Source of the DNA: DATARH01 sp035504235
GTDB taxonomy: Bacteria; Pseudomonadota; Alphaproteobacteria; ATCC43930; CGMCC-115725
Length of the DNA stretch: 6,319 nucleotides
Assembly (NCBI GenBank): GCA_035504235.1
Contig: DATJSH010000064.1
Location: 1 to 6,319 of the forward strand
Direction: 5' to 3'
Made by a program: the position numbers and the translations under genes. This document shows, piece by piece, positions 4,953 through 6,319 of this stretch. The number at the start of each line of letters is the position of its first letter. The first letter of the stretch is position 1. Below the pieces are notes generated by a model. That model was not told where the DNA came from and searched no databases. It saw only the letters and a list, made by a program, of their open reading frames with translations.

Positions 4953-6319
4953 ATGTCCGTCCGCAACCTCGAAAAGCTGTTTACCCCCGCTTCGGTCGCA
5001 TTGATCGGCGCCACCGACCGCATGGGCTCGGTTGGTGCGGTTGTTTTGCGCAACTTGCGGCGAGGCGGTTTTCGAGGGGCGCTAATGCTGGTGAACCCCC
5101 ACCATCGCGAGCTTGCCGGGCTGACGGTCTATCCGGATATAACAAGTCTGCCGGATGCACCCGATCTTGCGGTAATCGTCACACCGCCTGCCAATGTGCC
5201 GGAATTGATCACGAAACTCGGAGCGCGTGGCACCCGGGCTGCGGTCATCATTACCGCGGGGTTCGGCGAAGTCGGCGATGCTGGCAAGGCGCTGCAGCAG
5301 GCCACGCTCGACGCGGCCGAGCCCCACTTGCTTCGCCTGATAGGACCGAATTGCGTCGGCATCATGGTGCCGGGAGTCGGCCTTGACGCCAGTTTCTCGC
5401 ATCTAGCACCGCCGCCAGGCACTCTCGCCTTTGTGAGTCAATCGGGCGCGATGATCACAGCGATGCTCGATTGGGCGACGCCGCGCGGGATTGGCTTTTC
5501 ACACGTCGTATCGCTGGGCGACATGGCCGATGTCGATTTTGGCGACATGCTCGACTACCTGGCCGCCGACGCGAATACCCACGCCGTCCTGCTTTACGTC
5601 GAAGGCATCACGCACGGACGCAAGTTCATGTCAGCAGCCCGCGCTGCCGCCCGCGCCAAGCCAGTTTTGGTGCTAAAAGCGGGACACTCCGCGGCCGGCG
5701 CCAAAGCCGCGCATTCTCACACCGGTGCACTCGCCGGCAGCGATGCGGTTTACGAGGCGGCTTTTGCCCGCGCCGGCATGTTGCGCGTCGGCACCATGGC
5801 CGAGCTGTTCGAAGCGACCGAAACCCTGACGCTTACCAAGGCGCAGAAGGGCGAGCGGCTGGCAATCATCAGCAATGGCGGCGGTGCCGGGGTACTGGCA
5901 ACCGATGCGCTCGCCGCCCAGGGCGGAAAACTTGCCGAACTCGCGCCGGAGACAATCGCCGCACTCGACAAGGTGCTGCCGGCAACGTGGAGCCGGGGCA
6001 ATCCGGTCGACATCATCGGCGACGCGCCGGGCGCGCGATACGCGGCGGCAGTCGATAAGGTGCTCACCGACGCCGGTGTCGACGCGGTCCTTGTGCTGAA
6101 CTGCCCCACCGCCCTCGCCAGCCCCGACGACGCCGCTCGGGCGGTGATTGACACGATCGGCGCTCATTCTGCTGCCCGAAATGTGTTTACCGCCTGGCTC
6201 GGTGAAGAGACGGCGGCGCCTGCACGTCGGCGGTTCGAGCTGGCTGGCACGCCGACTTATGAGACGCCCGAGGCGGCGGTCGCGGGCTTCCTCCACCGGG
6301 TCCGCTATCAGCAGAACCA
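4953..6319 (+). CDS. NDP-forming acyl-CoA synthetase, likely Pat-type fusion (3' cut by window)
   Basis: The frame opens at an ATG with GGGAAG 6 nt upstream and stays open for 455 codons to the window edge, so the C-terminus is missing. Residues about 8-135 form the CoA-binding Rossmann domain (SVALIGATDRMGSVG, then LIGPNCVGIM at 129-138). Residues about 150-290 form the succinyl-CoA-synthetase-like domain, with SQSGAM at 162-167 and the probable phospho-accepting H256 in AAHSHTGALAGSD. A third segment starts near 303 (LAIISNGGGAGVLATDAL). The last residues (TPTYETPEAAVAGFLHRVRYQQN) are typical of longer proteins in which an ATP-grasp domain and often a GNAT acetyltransferase follow. It could thus be an ADP-forming acyl-CoA synthetase or a Pat-type lysine acetyltransferase. 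The visible part cannot separate these. It is divergent from the operon and shares its FixK-type box. Confidence 0.92.
   Translation, partial: MSVRNLEKLFTPASVALIGATDRMGSVGAVVLRNLRRGGFRGALMLVNPHHRELAGLTVYPDITSLPDAPDLAVIVTPPANVPELITKLGARGTRAAVIITAGFGEVGDAGKALQQATLDAAEPHLLRLIGPNCVGIMVPGVGLDASFSHLAPPPGTLAFVSQSGAMITAMLDWATPRGIGFSHVVSLGDMADVDFGDMLDYLAADANTHAVLLYVEGITHGRKFMSAARAAARAKPVLVLKAGHSAAGAKAAHSHTGALAGSDAVYEAAFARAGMLRVGTMAELFEATETLTLTKAQKGERLAIISNGGGAGVLATDALAAQGGKLAELAPETIAALDKVLPATWSRGNPVDIIGDAPGARYAAAVDKVLTDAGVDAVLVLNCPTALASPDDAARAVIDTIGAHSAARNVFTAWLGEETAAPARRRFELAGTPTYETPEAAVAGFLHRVRYQQN

Noticed and set aside
5471..6058. 195-codon frame overlapping the acyl-CoA synthetase gene
   Set aside because: It is very Arg-rich, a shifted frame of the synthetase, which itself has uninterrupted domain-level similarity in its own frame.
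1..6319. CRISPR array, insertion sequence, tRNA or rRNA
   Set aside because: No regularly spaced repeats, transposase frames with terminal repeats, or tRNA-like cloverleaf segments are visible.

Overview
The window comes from a GC-rich alphaproteobacterium. A Bradyrhizobium, Rhodopseudomonas or related Hyphomicrobiales background is the best guess, because the FixL and FixJ homologues closely resemble the Bradyrhizobium pair as I remember it and the regulatory sites look like FixK boxes. The species cannot be fixed from the sequence alone.

Six genes lie head to tail on the minus strand. In transcription order they are: a 69-residue small protein with a CPTAC motif (4756-4547), a CBS-CBS-BON protein (4521-3796), an exported monohaem cytochrome c (3772-3401), a tandem universal stress protein (3378-2524), a FixL-type PAS-PAS histidine kinase (2455-884) and a FixJ-type response regulator (894-277). 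The first four are separated by 22-25 bp and each has a good ribosome binding site. A 68-bp gap precedes fixL, and fixL and fixJ overlap by 11 bp. This looks like one operon, possibly with an extra promoter before fixL. On the plus strand, from 4953 to the window edge, runs the first half of an ADP/NDP-forming acyl-CoA synthetase of the kind often fused to a GNAT acetyltransferase (Pat-type). Its 455 visible codons are uninterrupted.

The 196-bp divergent region (4757-4952) holds a strict FixK-type box (TTGA-N6-TCAA, 4888-4901), a perfect 12-bp palindrome and further inverted and direct repeats. A second strict box (244-257) lies just beyond the fixJ stop, followed by two inverted repeats in a gene-free left end (1-276). 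By eye these are the only two strict matches in the window. Both are intergenic and they bracket the operon.

How the genes may work together (inference): FixL senses oxygen or redox ligands through haem, FixJ acts on transcription, and a FixK-type regulator encoded elsewhere feeds back on the operon. The stress protein, the CBS-BON protein, the cytochrome and the acyl-CoA synthetase/acetyltransferase would be low-oxygen adaptation functions. The gene content recalls the mycobacterial DosR dormancy regulon, which also combines haem kinases, a LuxR-type regulator, universal stress proteins and a CBS protein. The most unusual single item is the kinase: both PAS domains, not one, keep the histidine used for haem in FixL.
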